This document shows, piece after piece, positions 9,046-18,579 of a stretch of DNA of 27,300 nt. The notes below the pieces were generated by a model that saw only the letters and a program-made list of their open reading frames with translations, ran no database searches and was not told where the DNA came from. Within the stretch, counting starts at the first letter, position 1, and every line of letters starts with the position of its first letter. A program made the position numbers and the translations under genes. The stretch is from Chara braunii (lineage: Eukaryota > Streptophyta > Charophyceae > Charales > Characeae), in the NCBI GenBank assembly GCA_003427395.1, contig BFEA01000120.1, positions 2,907,945-2,935,244 of the forward strand, written 5' to 3'.

Positions 9046-9394
9046 TGTGACGCCCAACCTCACACCCGACGCGACTTCCTGATCGGAGTGGGATGTGGGC
9101 CTGGAAGTGCGAAAAGGGGTGTGCCAAGGATTTTTGGGGAAAGTGGGGGCGGAGTCCCGGGTCAGAACTTAGATCTCCTGTGGCAAGGACTCAAGGGCAT
9201 AGGTGCAATAAGGCTAAGGAATGGGTGACGTTCACTCCGATGGCGGTCGTGCAGCATAAGGCAGATGGTATGCGCGGTGTATCTCCGGTCGTCCGATCCG
9301 CCCGTTTCAGTGATGGTGGTTCGGAAGGGGTCCGCGGTGTGAGTTACGAGTTCTATGGGTCGGCCCTTCGGGTGTGGACACGTGCCGATCGTCG

Positions 9395-9763
9395 TCACGC
9401 GTTATAGTTAGGCTCAGTAGTCCTGAAGGATCGGCGGTTGTCGCATCGTCTGCAGTTTCTGCACGGCGTGTGGGGCCAATACGGGGCGATGGAATTCCAC
9501 GGCACCACCGTGAGTTGGTGGTATGGGAGGAGGAGATGGAAGAGAGGGAAATTCGTGGCGATTACGACGAAGCCGGGGGATATGAAATATTGCGTGTTAT
9601 AAGTGGTCGGGTAATTGGGGCACCTTGGATCGCTGGTTACGGCCCTGTGAAAGTCCCTGGCGCACAATCAATTTTCGGTTAGACAGGGAAATTCTGGATA
9701 CCTTAGTCTAAGATATTCTCCCTCCCAATGCTCTAAGTACCCTGGGACCCGTGTGTATGTCAT
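9395..9763 (-). pseudogene. LTR-encoded protein, copy with a premature stop
   Basis: This aligns to the intact ORF at 5846-6259 from the same start (ATG 9761-9763) through RYPEFPCLTEN, the LLLPYHQLTVVPW core and the CxxC. Where the intact copy has CGA (6161-6163) this copy has TGA (9668-9670), a single C-to-T change at a CpG. After the stop the frame stays open to 9395, so it is otherwise preserved. Confidence 0.7.
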
Positions 9764-10399
9764 CTTGTCATTGCCGTATCATGAGAACCTTCCACACGCA
9801 TCGGATTGACGAAGGAATTTCCGGGTATGGTGTCGTAAGTTCCTACCAGCCCCGGTACTTGCAAGAAGGAAATTTCTCGCCTATCCCGTTACTGGAAGTG
9901 CCGAGTTTGCCAGGGATCGCGAATCGCCGCGCGTGGACACGTGTAGGCTGCGCAAATCAATTCGCGCTTACATGTATCCCCACGAGGTGTTCGCTCATAC
10001 CCGGGCCTGCTGGCTGACGCAAAAGTGAGAGTTTAATGCAAAATCGCCATGTGTCCTGAATAACTATCCAGTCATCTAATCATTTGGTGATCCCACAAAC
10101 CATCGTTTCCGAGCATCCAAGGTGGCCCCACACACATCAGACATCGCAACAACATCAGAACTCGTAGCGTGACGACAAAGATCAAAGTGGCAAGCAACGA
10201 TGATGGTTAGGCAAAAGCGACAAGCATATCATTCCATCAAAACTTGTTCATCCAAAAAGAAAGGAGGGATCGAGACACAAAGGTGCCGAGAGAAAATAAG
10301 GGCGGATCGCTCGAGCCGAAATCAAAACTTGTATACAGAAGTAAGAAAAAGGACAAAGAAAATTTCAAAGAAAATTACAACTCCGCGCTCATCAACCTC

Positions 10400-10401
<2 letters not shown>

Positions 10402-10472
<71 letters not shown>
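10402..10472. repeat. (CT)n microsatellite, about 35 units
   Basis: An uninterrupted CT run inside the solo LTR. The matching place in the element 1 LTR (near 6790-6805) has only a short interrupted tract, so it expanded here. Long ORFs crossing it on either strand (LSLSLS or ERERER) are artefacts. Confidence 0.97.
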
Positions 10473-10474
<2 letters not shown>

Positions 10475-11499
10475 ATGTGGACAGTCCGTCGTCACACACC
10501 AACCCACGAAGTTGTCACCCTGCTTAGTCCTCCTGTGCCCGTTGGATTCGCCCGCGCGCTACAGTCCGTTGTAGCCCCACGCGTCAATCTCGCACATTCG
10601 GCACCAGCTCGTCGGGTCGCCCAACTCCCCTTCAACTCACCTCTTACTCACGCCTCTTACTCCGCTCGTGAGTCGACCCTCACTGATCGCGCTACCCCGA
10701 GCTTCCAGCAACTGTTTTTTTTTTTAGAGCGTTATCTAATCGTGCAGCCGAAATTTATTGCGTGCATGCATGCACGAAGAACACGGAATTGCAAGGACTT
10801 AGACGAAGTGAGGGGGAAGGAGTGCCTACGTTCTGCAGGACCAGATCGCAGCATGGGGGATGTAGCCACTCTCCACGCATCGATCCGAGCATGCAGCCCA
10901 CGGGCTACCTAGACACAGCGAAAAGGAAAAGAGAAAGCGGGAAAGACGAAGCTCAAGAAGAAAGATAGAGTTACAATGGCGCCCGCCAAAAATTACAGTT
11001 ACACGCAAGATTAAGGGCGCCGACTGATCACAGCTCCGTTGCAGCCGGAAAAAGAAACGCGCGAGTAAAAGGCACCGCGCGGCAAAAAAAATTCCTAAAT
11101 TCCTACTTACTGCAAAAATGCAAAAAGCACAAATCCGAAAAGAGAGTCCGAAATTCCGAGAGCCATCGGGGGCTCGACAAGATTCGAAAAGAAATAAAAA
11201 AAGAAGCAAAACATCCCGCACGATCGCCGCGCCAGGAACCCGACAAGAAAGAAGCGACGTCAAACATTATTAATCGCGCCTCTGTCGGCGTGCCAGCCAC
11301 TCAACCGATGAACCCGGGACTTGCCCAGCCCTGAACCCAGCCATCGAAAAGAAGCGACACAAAAAGACGAAGAAGCGTGGACACCGATGCAATTTTCCCT
11401 TCGATCCCGATTTCCCATAATTGGCCCATCCTTCCCATCTAAGGACCCCTCATTGTCCTCGCGCAGAAAGTCGCCCGGAACAGAAATTGGTTCGTCACA

Positions 11500-12647
11500 T
11501 ATGTGACACCGAGGGGGTTACAACCTTAAGCAAGCTCCTGCTTGCTTGACACTGCGACACGTGTCGATTTCTCTAATCGATCGACACGCGGAGCTCTCTT
11601 CGTTGCCACTTACTGTGTGATAAGAGTGTGGAAGTCATCCAGTGTGGCATACATGGCTCTATCCTACAAATTCCTCAGGAAGGGCTCTCTTCAATCAAGG
11701 AGGGGATTGTGTGTGCCATCACCATGACACGTGCCATGCACCTGCGCATCAGAGACCTTCAGGAAGCAGGGGCGAGAGGCGTTCGATCCTATTAGTTCCC
11801 CGGGAAGGGCAATCTGATCACCGACGGGGGAGGCGCTGGGGGATTCTGGGGGAGAGGAGGCATGAACCGATTGATGGCCAGAGACTCGAAAGCAGGAAGG
11901 GACGTTTTCATCTTTTTCACATTTGGTAAGTGGCACAGCGAAGCCCACACTCAAACTATTAATAAGTCTTTCAGACACAGACCCTCACACACTAAGTCTT
12001 GGCAAATGCACCAGCCCACAGTGCCTAGGCCCTTTTTGTTTTTTTGCATTTTTGGCTACGAAGTAAATTCACCCATTCGCTGCCCATGCGTCGAAAGCGA
12101 CTCGGAGCAAAGAACAAAAAGGGACGGAGACGGGCCACACCAATCAAGAAACAAAATGAACACGAGCGAACTTTGCAGCTAAGGTAGTGACCAAATGAAT
12201 CCCCTCGCCTTCTGGAGGAAGATGCACTCCCATTTTCTTTTTCCATTCTGTGAGTTGCGTGAGGAGGGCCACAAAAGGGAGAACAGTTAAACCACCAGTA
12301 CTTGGCCCAGCTGTCGATGCCGGGTCTGAAAACGGGCTGCGCGCCGTTTAGCGCCGACCCGCCAGCGCAACAAAAAAAACTTGTTTTGGCTGGCGGCGCC
12401 ACGCCGCCAGCCTTTGAGGGTGCTCCCGACGACTCTCGGAGGCCGGCGGCGCACTCTTGGCCGTTGATGCGCCGGTACCTTTCCCAGCCATTTGTTCAAA
12501 GCGCAGCTTGCGTGCTGTAGCAACTTCGGCCGCCGGAGCAAAATGGCGTGTGGCGCCGGCAAAAAGGAGGCCTGCGTCAGTTCATTTCTCTTTGGAATGA
12601 AGCGTGTTTCCAGCCCCGGAGAAAAGTGCCTTAGATGTACTGGTGGT
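11500..12647. other. Intergenic, no gene recognised
   Basis: The first 50 bases resemble the sequence beyond the element 2 3' LTR (agggggtt.caa, ctcctg.ttgc). An ATTTGGTAAGTGG at about 11924-11936 fits a splice donor, but no convincing exon precedes it. 12300-12560 is GC-rich and holds a strong hairpin. Nothing else is identified. Confidence 0.5.
12388..12412. repeat. Perfect 11-bp GC-rich hairpin
   Basis: Arm ggctggcggcg, three-base loop cca, then the exact reverse complement. It lies in a GC-rich island amid A/T-rich repeats and is followed by no T-run, so it is not a bacterial-style terminator. Function unknown. Confidence 0.9.
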
Positions 12648-12740
12648 TTATTTTTTTAATTTTTTCTTTTACAGAAAAAATCTCCCTCCGCTGCTAGTGG
12701 TGCTGGTAAAGGCAGACACTGGTGCTGTAACATTGAATTC
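12648..12740 (-). repeat. Family R2, copy 2 (diverged 3' fragment)
   Basis: The reverse complement reads gtgtctgcctttaccagcaccactag, then a G-rich stretch, then TTTTTTCTGTAAAAG and an A-rich tail. Copy 1 has gtgtctgctcttatcaacacctctag, then ttatttct and the A-tail. Same order and orientation, lower identity. Confidence 0.5.
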
Positions 12741-12852
12741 ATACACACAAGATTTTTTCTTTTCTCTTCTTTTCCCTCCAAAAATCAATTTCTACTACCT
12801 ACCTACCACTACTCCTAAAAGCCCATACCACTTCTCCCGATCAAGGGGATGT

Positions 12853-13105
12853 ATGTTTGCTTGTTTGTTTGTTTGTTTGTTTGTTTGTTTTTTGAGTGGG
12901 ATGTATGTTGTGCAAAATGGAGCTATAGTGACTGGGTATCCTATTCTGGTGAACTTGAAGAGGGTAGGGTGGGGCCCCTGGAGGTGGGGGCCAGCCAGTG
13001 CAAGGACCTATCATTTCGCCAGTAGCTGCACCTTCCATCTACTTCCCCCACCCCCATCCCGTAACCGCAGTGTGGCAGGCCAACGCTCTGTCATCGACCC
13101 TTCTC
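12853..13105 (-). mobile_element. SINE-like family S1, minus-strand copy with (CAAA)n tail
   Basis: The reverse complement contains gcagctactggcgaaatg, gtccttgc, ctggcccccacc and gccccacc in the same order as the copy at 14117-14626, with gttggcc upstream. It ends in (CAAA)n, seen as (GTTT)n at about 12855-12893. The tRNA-like head is missing, so it is 5' truncated. Confidence 0.6.
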
Positions 13106-13116
13106 AAGGATAGAAT

Positions 13117-13147
<31 letters not shown>

Positions 13148-13331
13148 GGAAAACATTCATGGGCCCTTCCCAAGGATAGAATATATATATATTTCTATTT
13201 GACGATATATATATATATACGAAACAGTTTGTCACAGCCCCTCATTTGTTGTCCTCTTCTCTCTCTCTGCCTACGGTTTTACCGGGCAGTTCTGTTTGTG
13301 ACGATATATATATATTTTGGAAAACATTCAA
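13098..13331. repeat. Nested direct repeats with poly(T) and (TA)n tracts
   Basis: cccttctcaaggatagaata (13098-13117) recurs with one change at about 13164-13183. ggaaaacattca at 13148 recurs at about 13319. gacgatatatatatata occurs twice (about 13201 and 13300). T27 spans 13121-13147. This looks like a partial duplication of the 3' end of an R2 copy plus its target sequence. Confidence 0.7.
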
Positions 13332-13520
13332 AACAACCCGAGTGAATGCTAGAGGAGCTGATAAGAGCAAAAACCACTAGCATGCTCCGGGAGGCTCCAT
13401 CTATTGGTGGGGAGCAGCACCTGCTGGAAAGCGGGTCCAGCGTCCCTTGACATGTAAAAATGATTGTTATGAGAACATTTCAAACTGGTGTAGGCATGCC
13501 ACGTGTCCTTCCTACTGAAA
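13316..13520 (-). repeat. Family R2, copy 3
   Basis: Closely matches copy 1 over about 185 bases (cccgagtgaatgctagagg to gccacgtgtcc). The minus-strand 3' end is preceded by ttttgg rather than a long T tract. Same orientation as copies 1 and 2. Confidence 0.7.
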
Positions 13521-14105
13521 GAGAGTGGTCATCTAAGTGGTCATCCAAAGCGACTCGGACACACAAATAGATTTAAAAAAAAAAAGCTATTTCTCAATAA
13601 AAAATTTACACTTGGCTGTTTCAAAAGGAAGCACATCCAGATGTTTTCGCTCTCTGTAAACTTTTAAATGATGTGAGGGACGCCGGACCCGTTTTCCGGC
13701 CTGTGTAATTCCAAAGCGGCCGTCGTATGAAGCAGGCCGGAGTGCTTGAACCATACTACGGCACTGGCTGCCTTTCGATAAAAAAAAATAATAGTAATAA
13801 ATTAATAATAAAGATGTTTTCACTTGACGAGAGGGAAAAAATCCACAAGAGCAAGGGGCCTGGCTCCACTTCACAACACTCTTCAAAGTCTTCATGCATT
13901 TGGACTGTTTGTGGACCCGATGCATTCACAATGTTGGACCCGTTGGACTGCACCTTATCAGGAAACTAACAGATTGCATGGTGACTATTGTGTAGTGGAG
14001 CAAGCCCCAAGTCTGAAAGAGAGAGAGAGAGAGAGAAGAAGAATTCTGCACCAGCAAGCAGCCAAAAAATAAAGAACTGGAAGATTAAAAAAAAAAAAAA
14101 AAACT
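13521..14105. other. Intergenic, no gene; ends in an A-tract
   Basis: No supported ORF. Contains a gccgga...tccggc inverted repeat near 13683-13702, a (GA)n run near 14020-14035 and an A17 tract ending at about 14103. The A-tract could be the tail of another unrecognised plus-strand retroposon. Confidence 0.5.
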
Positions 14106-14116
14106 GCAACGGTTGA

Positions 14117-14626
14117 TAAAAATTCCGAGGCGTGGCCTAGCTCAGTTGGTTAGGCATGCAAGTGGCATTCAGGAGGTTGTGGGTTCAAGCCCCATGCCCG
14201 CCTGCGGTGCACTTAGTGCCAATGGACTGTGATAGTCCTCTGGATACCCCTGATCGGTATTTGCTGGGTCTATGACCAACATGGGTGTGAGTGTGAGCGC
14301 GAGTGGGTTGTGTGTGGTGTGTGGGAGAGTGTTGGCCATAGCCTCTGCTGCTACTTGATGAGAGGTGGGGGACGATGAGAAAGGGAGGCGCAGCTACTGG
14401 CAAAATGCTCGGTCTTTGCGTTAGCCGGACCCCCACCGGCGGCCCCACCCCATTCCTGACTACCGCTGTTGGGGCGGGGGGCAACATGAATTACCTCGCT
14501 TGCGAGGCCCTATGCTTGCAGGGGTCCCCTCTATATAGTCTTAGGAGTAGTGGTAGGAAGGTAGTGAAAGGTGAAAAAAGAATTGGAGAGAAGAAAGAAA
14601 AAAAGAAAAAAAAAAAAAAAAAAAAA
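14117..14626 (+). mobile_element. SINE-like retroposon, family S1, near full length
   Basis: A tRNA-like head with pol III A and B boxes, a roughly 400-bp body, and an A-rich tail (about 14588-14626). Candidate target-site duplication: gcaacggttga (14106-14116) before it and gcaatggtcga (14627-14637) after the tail, 9 of 11 matching. At about 510 bp it is long for a SINE. Body segments recur in the copies at 14640-15060 and 12853-13105. It codes for no protein; mobilisation would need a LINE reverse transcriptase. Confidence 0.75.
14133..14192 (+). promoter_or_regulatory. Internal RNA polymerase III promoter (A and B boxes)
   Basis: A box TGGCCTAGCTCAGTTGG (14133-14149) and B box GGTTCAAGCCC (14182-14192), both matching tRNA consensus with normal spacing. 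D-stem and acceptor pairing is imperfect, so this is a SINE head rather than a functional tRNA gene. Confidence 0.75.
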
Positions 14627-14639
14627 GCAATGGTCGAAA

Positions 14640-15060
14640 GGAAGACATTCAGCTGGATCCGCCTGGTCATGGGTCGGTATTCGTACGGTCTTCAGCGAAC
14701 AGGGGTGTGAAATGCAATGCGAATGTGAGTGGGTTGCATGTGGCGTGTGGGACAGTACACGGTGTTGGCCTTACACACTACTGCTACTGGATGGGGGTAA
14801 GGGAAGATGAAAAGGGAGGAATGCTACTGCCTACTGGCAAATGCTCCGTCCTTCAAGTTGTGTACGAAGGCCCCTCACCGGTGGCCCCACCCCTACACCC
14901 TAAACCAGTAGAGCAAGGGCCAAACACGCAATTACCTCCCTCCACCGAGAGAGGTAACCTCCCATCACCAACAGAAGTAGATGGTTGTGCTTGCAGTGGT
15001 CCCCTGTATAGCCTTAGGAGTAGCCGTATGAAAGAGGAAATAATTTGAGAGGAGAATATA
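14640..15060 (+). mobile_element. SINE-like family S1, 5'-truncated copy
   Basis: Shares with the full copy, in order: tcggtatt, ggtgtga, gcgaatgtgagtgggttg, gttggcc, ctactggcaaatgctc, ggccccacccc, acgcaattacctc, and ggtcccct.tatag.cttaggagtag. It lacks the pol III head and a poly(A) tail, and begins directly after the previous copy. It carries extra sequence (about 14900-14990) with a ttacctc...gaggtaa hairpin. Confidence 0.7.
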
Positions 15061-15077
15061 ATGCAGCAACACCAGTG

Positions 15078-15565
15078 TTTTTTTTTTTTTTTTTTTTTTT
15101 TGCGCTGCCTTCTCCTCATTGGGGGCCAAGTCCCACATGCACCGTTGAACTAGCTCAACGCAAAGGTGTGACACGGTTTTTGCTACTTGAAAACTCAAAA
15201 CAAACTTAAGGCAAAAAAGGAGAATCAAATCCTGCTGAAAGCTTTTTTCCCTTCCCAAAAACAATGAATAACCAAATGCTAGTGAAATCTTTGTCCATAT
15301 TTTTTAAAAAGTAAAATGGAAAATACAATAATCCTCAGTGAACGGCTCCGCATACTACCCAACGTCGGAGACAGGGGCCCTCGTTAGACACGCCTTACGA
15401 GTTCCTTGGGCCACAACGAAATTTCCTTGTGGCTCTTAAGGGAAATTTGCAGCGTCGTTCCACTCATCCTTGGGGACCTCCCCCGAGGATGTTTCCTTGT
15501 GGCATGCCCGCGGCCGTTTTCATACAGAAATTAGTGGCTGCGGGGTCGGTGGTCCTTGGTCCATG
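15078..15565. other. T-tract and intergenic sequence, no gene
   Basis: T24 (15078-15101) may be the poly(A) tail of a minus-strand retroposon extending to about 15180 (reverse complement contains gttgagctagttcaacgg), too diverged to assign. A short inverted repeat gaaatttcc...ggaaattt lies near 15418-15450. Nothing coding is seen before the LTR. Confidence 0.45.
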
Positions 15566-15822
15566 TGTGACGCACAACCTCACGACCCGTGCTGTCTTTC
15601 GTTCGGAGTGTTAATTGTGCGGAAAGAGGCCCAGAAAAACAGCAAGATGGAGTGTGCCAAGGATTTTTGGAAATTGAGTGTGGGGACACACACGGAACTG
15701 AAATCCCCCGTGTTGGCCCGATGAAGCAGGTCGATTGTTTTCGCGCGTCGCGGAATGCGCGCGCGGACAAGAGAGCAAAATCCAAATTCAATCTAGGAAG
15801 TATTGTCAGGCTTCCCACCGTG

Positions 15823-16188
15823 CTACGGCCCGTCGTTTAGAGCGAAGGGCTTCGGCACGCTTCTCGTGTCTCGTTTTCGGATCAAGTCCCGTCGTCGTTC
15901 GTTGGTCAGTTCTGAGTCTGATGAGGAGGGTCGCAGACGCGTGGCTTTCTCCTTGTGCTCGTCCTCACTCCGTATTCGGTAGTGGAAGCCCTTCGCTTCG
16001 CAGCGATCGAAACGCTGGCACTCTGTGCACAGGGTTCGAGGCCAATGGGGCGCCACTGCCGTCCACGGGATAACGATTAGTTCGTTAAAGGGAAGCAATA
16101 GTGAGTAGGGTGGGAAGTGTGTATCGATAATAACTAACCTAGCCTCTACAAACCCTGAACAACGGTTTGCCGGGGGGAAGTAGTATTG
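15823..16188 (-). CDS. LTR-encoded conserved protein, element 2 type (5' end in gap)
   Basis: An open frame runs out of the N gap and stops at 15823. It carries DTHFPPYSLLLPF, VIPW, PHWPRT and CTEC, matching the core of the ORF in the element 1 LTR. A long basic and Ser-rich tail follows (SSSDSELTNERRRDLIRKR), possibly a nuclear localisation or nucleic-acid-binding segment. The true start is hidden in the gap. Function unknown. Confidence 0.6.
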   Translation of the reverse strand, partial: QYYFPPANRCSGFVEARLVIIDTHFPPYSLLLPFNELIVIPWTAVAPHWPRTLCTECQRFDRCEAKGFHYRIRSEDEHKEKATRLRPSSSDSELTNERRRDLIRKRDTRSVPKPFALNDGP

Positions 16189-16808
16189 NNNNNNNNNNNN
16201 NNNNNNNNNNNNNNNNNNNNNNNNNNNNNNNNNNNNNNNNNNNNNNNNNNNNNNNNNNNNNNNNNNNNNNNNNNNNNNNNNNNNNNNNNNNNNNNNNNNN
16301 NNNNNNNNNNNNNNNNNNNNNNNNNNNNNNNNNNNNNNNNNNNNNNNNNNNNNNNNNNNNNNNNNNNNNNNNNNNNNNNNNNNNNNNNNNNNNNNNNNNN
16401 NNNNNNNNNNNNNNNNNNNNNNNNNNNNNNNNNNNNNNNNNNNNNNNNNNNNNNNNNNNNNNNNNNNNNNNNNNNNNNNNNNNNNNNNNNNNNNNNNNNN
16501 NNNNNNNNNNNNNNNNNNNNNNNNNNNNNNNNNNNNNNNNNNNNNNNNNNNNNNNNNNNNNNNNNNNNNNNNNNNNNNNNNNNNNNNNNNNNNNNNNNNN
16601 NNNNNNNNNNNNNNNNNNNNNNNNNNNNNNNNNNNNNNNNNNNNNNNNNNNNNNNNNNNNNNNNNNNNNNNNNNNNNNNNNNNNNNNNNNNNNNNNNNNN
16701 NNNNNNNNNNNNNNNNNNNNNNNNNNNNNNNNNNNNNNNNNNNNNNNNNNNNNNNNNNNNNNNNNNNNNNNNNNNNNNNNNNNNNNNNNNNNNNNNNNNN
16801 NNNNNNNN
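16189..16808. other. Assembly gap (620 N)
   Basis: A run of unknown bases inside the 3' LTR. It hides the start of the LTR ORF. Any ORF called across it is an artefact. Confidence 1.
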
Positions 16809-18283
16809 AGGGTCCTTGCATAGGAGGATTACCCAGGAAACTAATGGAAGAGTTTCAGAAGAAGTTCTTTCACGCAGAAACAGGATGCAAACTCATTCCC
16901 ATTTCGGAGAGGGACAATCATTCGGACGCATCATAATTCTAAAAGAGGAAGAGAAGGAAAGAGAGAGAGAGAGAGAGTCGAGGGAAAGAAAATCAAAATA
17001 GAAGATGACAAGGTCCGGAAAGAGAAAAGTTCGGCGTTGCCGCCATACACTCATGCCAAAGATAACAATCCGCAACAAAGGCGCATTCGCCGTTAATTCC
17101 AATATGGCCCAGGGCCAATCAACTCAACTCCGATCATCGATCCTCATACCCGCACCGACGATCCCGGTCGTCGCGTGCTAACTCCCACCACTGCGATCAT
17201 CACCCCGCTGTTATAAACTCGTCACGATTCACCCAGACCCCACAGTCCGTCGTGGCGATCCAGCGTGCAACCGGCCAGCCTATCGTCAGCCCGACAGGGC
17301 TTTCCGACTCGCTTCAAACACTCTGCCTAGCCACTGCTTCCCGGAAGCTGGCTTGAAAGTCGAGAACGTAAGAGAGATTTGCGGACGCGCTTGCGGGTTT
17401 TATAGTTGCGACAAGGGAGATAGAAGGGGGAGAAGGTGACGGGAAGGCTGAAGTGTAAGAGGAGGAGCAGGAGGAAAAGACTTTGAGAGGAGTGCTCTAC
17501 GAACGCCATGTTGATCCCTCGAAACTCAAGTTTCAACCAATCAGATTCGCCGCGCAATATGAAGGTCCTATTGATCTGCGCACCTGATTGGCGAGCGGGA
17601 GTTATCGATGGATCGACCGACCGTCGTGCGCCAGACTCAGAGGGGGAGAAAAGAAAAGGCGCGAGAAGTAGCGCAAGATGGGTCCAAGATTCAGATGATC
17701 AAGAAAGGGAAATGAGCGCGCAAAAAGCAAGGCGGGAGAGAAAGAAAGAGAGAGGAAAAACAGTTACGGGGAGAGAGAAAAAGGAGGGAGAAGGGAAGGG
17801 AGGCGCGGGAGGGAGCGAGGCGGGGGACAAAGAGGGGAAAGCTCGACATACGTGGTGCCGTCAACAAAAAGAGAGAAAAAGGTTCCGAAACAATTACAGC
17901 TTGCTTCTATCCTTATTCAAAATTGAAATCACCATATCCGCGCGCGAAAAAGCGACACGGGAAAGGAAAATTTTATGCCTATTCGTATTCGTGCAAAATT
18001 CCGAGAGTTTTCCCCGACGCAACCAAGAACATTCACACATACGAAAAGGACACGTCGAGGTTCCGCTTATCCCGGAATTCCCAACCGTCGAGCCCAATTC
18101 CCCGTGCGCTTGCTAAGGCGCACGACTTGCAAAAAGGAAAAACAGAACCCGAAAATCGAAAAAGTTTCCAAAAAAAAGGAAATGCAGCATCCGAAAACAA
18201 GAAACCGAAAAGGGGGTTCTTAATGGGTTTGATATGGTACATAAACAGGGGTACGAAAGATAGCATGGGTTCGGGAAGTGGCT

Positions 18284-18299
18284 CGTCACATATGTGACG
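18284..18299. repeat. 16-bp perfect palindrome at the LTR outer edge
   Basis: CGTCACATATGTGACG reads the same on both strands. The solo LTR has the same structure with one terminal change (11494-11509). It equals the LTR end CGTCACA, then TA, then TGTGACG, the LTR start. Confidence 0.9.
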
Positions 18300-18579
18300 C
18301 GCAGGGGGTTCCAAAATTATGCGATCTCCTGATTGCATGTCATGGCGGAAGAGGAAAGAAAAGGCCTTCGCAACCCTGTCATATGCAACCCCCTGTCCTG
18401 TAGAGATCGTCCAGGTGACGCCATGATGGTCTTCCTGATCTCCGTGTGCTCCGCACCCCAGCTCGGTGCTGCCCGTCAAATCAGAGCGTAGGTTGACGTC
18501 ATCATCGATGGCGTGATCTTCGCGAAGCTTAATGATTCGTGTCGATGAAGAGAGGGGGGGGGTGTCACGTGAATGGGGC
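18291..18579 (-). other. 3' untranslated stretch between ORF-C and the LTR
   Basis: No ORF. The first 50 bases resemble 11500-11550 beside the solo LTR. A plus-strand gagagggggggggtgtcacgtg lies at about 18551-18573. On the coding strand this is a pyrimidine run, so it is not the polypurine tract of this element. Confidence 0.5.

Larger units (their letters stand above)
9046..11499 (-). repeat. Solo LTR of the element 1 type
   Basis: A relative of the element 1 LTR with no gag or pol on either side. The termini TGTGACG (9046) and CGTCACA (ending 11499) form a 7-bp inverted repeat with the TG...CA ends typical of LTRs. The same termini bound the element 2 3' LTR. Weaker similarity to element 2 continues about 50 bp past 11499, so the outer edge could lie near 11550. 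No convincing target-site duplication was found. It contains a broken copy of the LTR ORF and an expanded CT repeat. Probably formed by LTR-LTR recombination. Confidence 0.75.
15566..18290 (-). repeat. 3' LTR of element 2 (contains assembly gap)
   Basis: 15587-16188 matches the 5' LTR start at 26706-27300. The terminal inverted repeat TGTGACG (15566) / CGTCACA (18290) is shared with the solo LTR. Related to the element 1 LTR through gtgtgccaaggatttttgg and the LTR ORF. The part after the gap is rich in purine tracts (17640-17860). I found no polypurine tract of the usual form just inside it, and the outer boundary is tentative. Confidence 0.75.

Noticed and set aside
10200-10912. Plus-strand ORFs of 124 and 222 codons and a minus-strand one
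   Set aside because: They read through the CT microsatellite and LTR sequence; no relative in the sister LTR keeps them open.
11862-11936. Host exon with GTAAGT donor
   Set aside because: The frame before it has a nearby stop and no recognisable protein or acceptor; one donor-like match is expected by chance.
12604-13113. 169-codon plus-strand ORF
   Set aside because: Runs through T-tracts, (GTTT)n and reverse-oriented SINE sequence.
12855-13200. CRISPR-like or regular repeat array
   Set aside because: Only microsatellites and irregular direct repeats; no repeat-spacer periodicity anywhere in the window.
14129-14203. Functional tRNA gene
   Set aside because: A and B boxes are good, but the D stem and acceptor pairing fail and a SINE body with A-tail follows.
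15340-15400. Ribosomal RNA fragment (gtgaacggctccgcata)
   Set aside because: Only a short resemblance to 18S-like wording; flanks do not match any rRNA I know.
16167-17001. Long ORFs on both strands spanning 16189-16808
   Set aside because: They consist almost wholly of unknown residues from the N gap.
17508-18116. 202-codon plus-strand ORF
   Set aside because: Lys/Arg/Glu-rich product of purine tracts inside the 3' LTR, with no conserved counterpart.
18551-18573. Polypurine tract before a 3' LTR
   Set aside because: The purines are on the plus strand while the element reads on the minus strand, and it is not adjacent to the LTR edge.
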